Virus record (IMG/VR): IMGVR_UViG_3300021085_000251
Location: 1 to 21,997 of that record
Direction: 5' to 3' (one strand)
Length of the DNA: 21,997 nucleotides
Origin: a virus
The notes below the pieces were generated by a model, which saw only the letters and a list, made by a program, of their open reading frames with translations, did not search any database and was not told where the DNA came from. Position numbers and translations under genes: made by a program. Of this stretch, positions 21,750 to 21,997 are shown piece after piece; position 1 is the first letter of the stretch; the number at the start of each line of letters is the position of its first letter.

Positions 21750-21997
21750 ATGGACATAAATAAGATTGCCGATCAAATTGCGGCTGAAGAAGATTTCAAG
21801 TCCAGAGTTTATATTGATACACAAGGATTTCCTACTATTGGTTTTGGTGAAAAATTATCGGATAAAGAATATCCTGTAAGTGACGAAGGCGTAGCACAAG
21901 CTCGTAAAGATCTTGGCAACCCTACTGTGACTAAAGAAGAAGCTAAAGCTAAAATGATTCAATATATTAAAGCTACCGCTATACCTGATGCTCAAAA
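21750..21997 (+). CDS. T4-type lysozyme (GH24 muramidase), N-terminal part, cut by window end
   Basis: The ATG at 21750 follows AAGGAG (21737-21742), 11 bases after the preceding stop. Only 82 codons are visible and the frame is open at the window end. Residues 13-33 align with the T4 lysozyme catalytic region: E14 matches Glu11, D23 in VYIDTQGFPTIGFG matches Asp20, and T29 matches Thr26. All three catalytic residues are therefore present. The enzyme would cleave the glycosidic bonds of peptidoglycan. Because it follows two candidate ejection proteins, it may be a virion-borne muramidase that helps genome entry, or the N-terminal domain of a larger internal protein; an endolysin for host lysis is equally possible. 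No signal peptide is visible in the N-terminus, which argues for release through a holin or packaging in the virion. Confidence 0.88.
   Translation, partial: MDINKIADQIAAEEDFKSRVYIDTQGFPTIGFGEKLSDKEYPVSDEGVAQARKDLGNPTVTKEEAKAKMIQYIKATAIPDAQ

Overview
This window is a tightly packed block of structural (virion) genes from a tailed bacteriophage with short-tailed (podovirus-type) architecture. Every gene I accept lies on the + strand. Genes abut or overlap by a few bases (repeated TAATG and ATGA junctions), most have clear AGGAG-type ribosome binding sites, and no stretch over 300 bases lacks a gene. The DNA looks A+T-rich. The fibre sequence motifs (LDGQ-x-GTYY, GDNDKAIFG, SGEISFSDFYG, GYADGT) are ones I associate with marine phages, so a marine bacterial host is a reasonable inference but is not proven here. 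No terminase, polymerase, integrase or tRNA gene is visible, so packaging and replication genes must lie outside.

Layout. Positions 1-4458 are a tail-fibre/adhesin region: the end of an unknown gene, an 80-residue fibre-like protein, an 889-residue fibre with 12-base internal repeats, and a glycine-rich putative receptor-binding protein. Positions 4458-5941 hold four small coupled genes I cannot assign. Positions 6023-11011 are the head module: P22-type portal, two small proteins, an acidic scaffold protein, and the major capsid protein, ending in a strong UUCG-loop terminator. Positions 11063-19071 are the head-tail and tail module: two small unknown proteins, a head-tail adaptor carrying two inserted repeat domains, a two-helix membrane peptide, a three-segment holin-like protein, and a giant 1802-residue tail nozzle with about 1,200 residues inserted between recognisable nozzle ends. 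A second UUCG hairpin follows. Positions 19119-21997 hold a degenerate acetyltransferase-fold protein, two proteins sharing a nearly identical 30-residue N-terminal leader (candidate DNA-ejection/internal virion proteins), and the start of a T4-type lysozyme.

Together the genes would build the capsid around the scaffold and portal, close it with the adaptor and nozzle, decorate it with fibres that bind the host, and supply internal proteins and a muramidase for genome entry or lysis. The least ordinary items are the twin leader module, the hugely expanded nozzle, the adaptor with tandem inserted domains, and the Cys-cluster/GYADGT protein.
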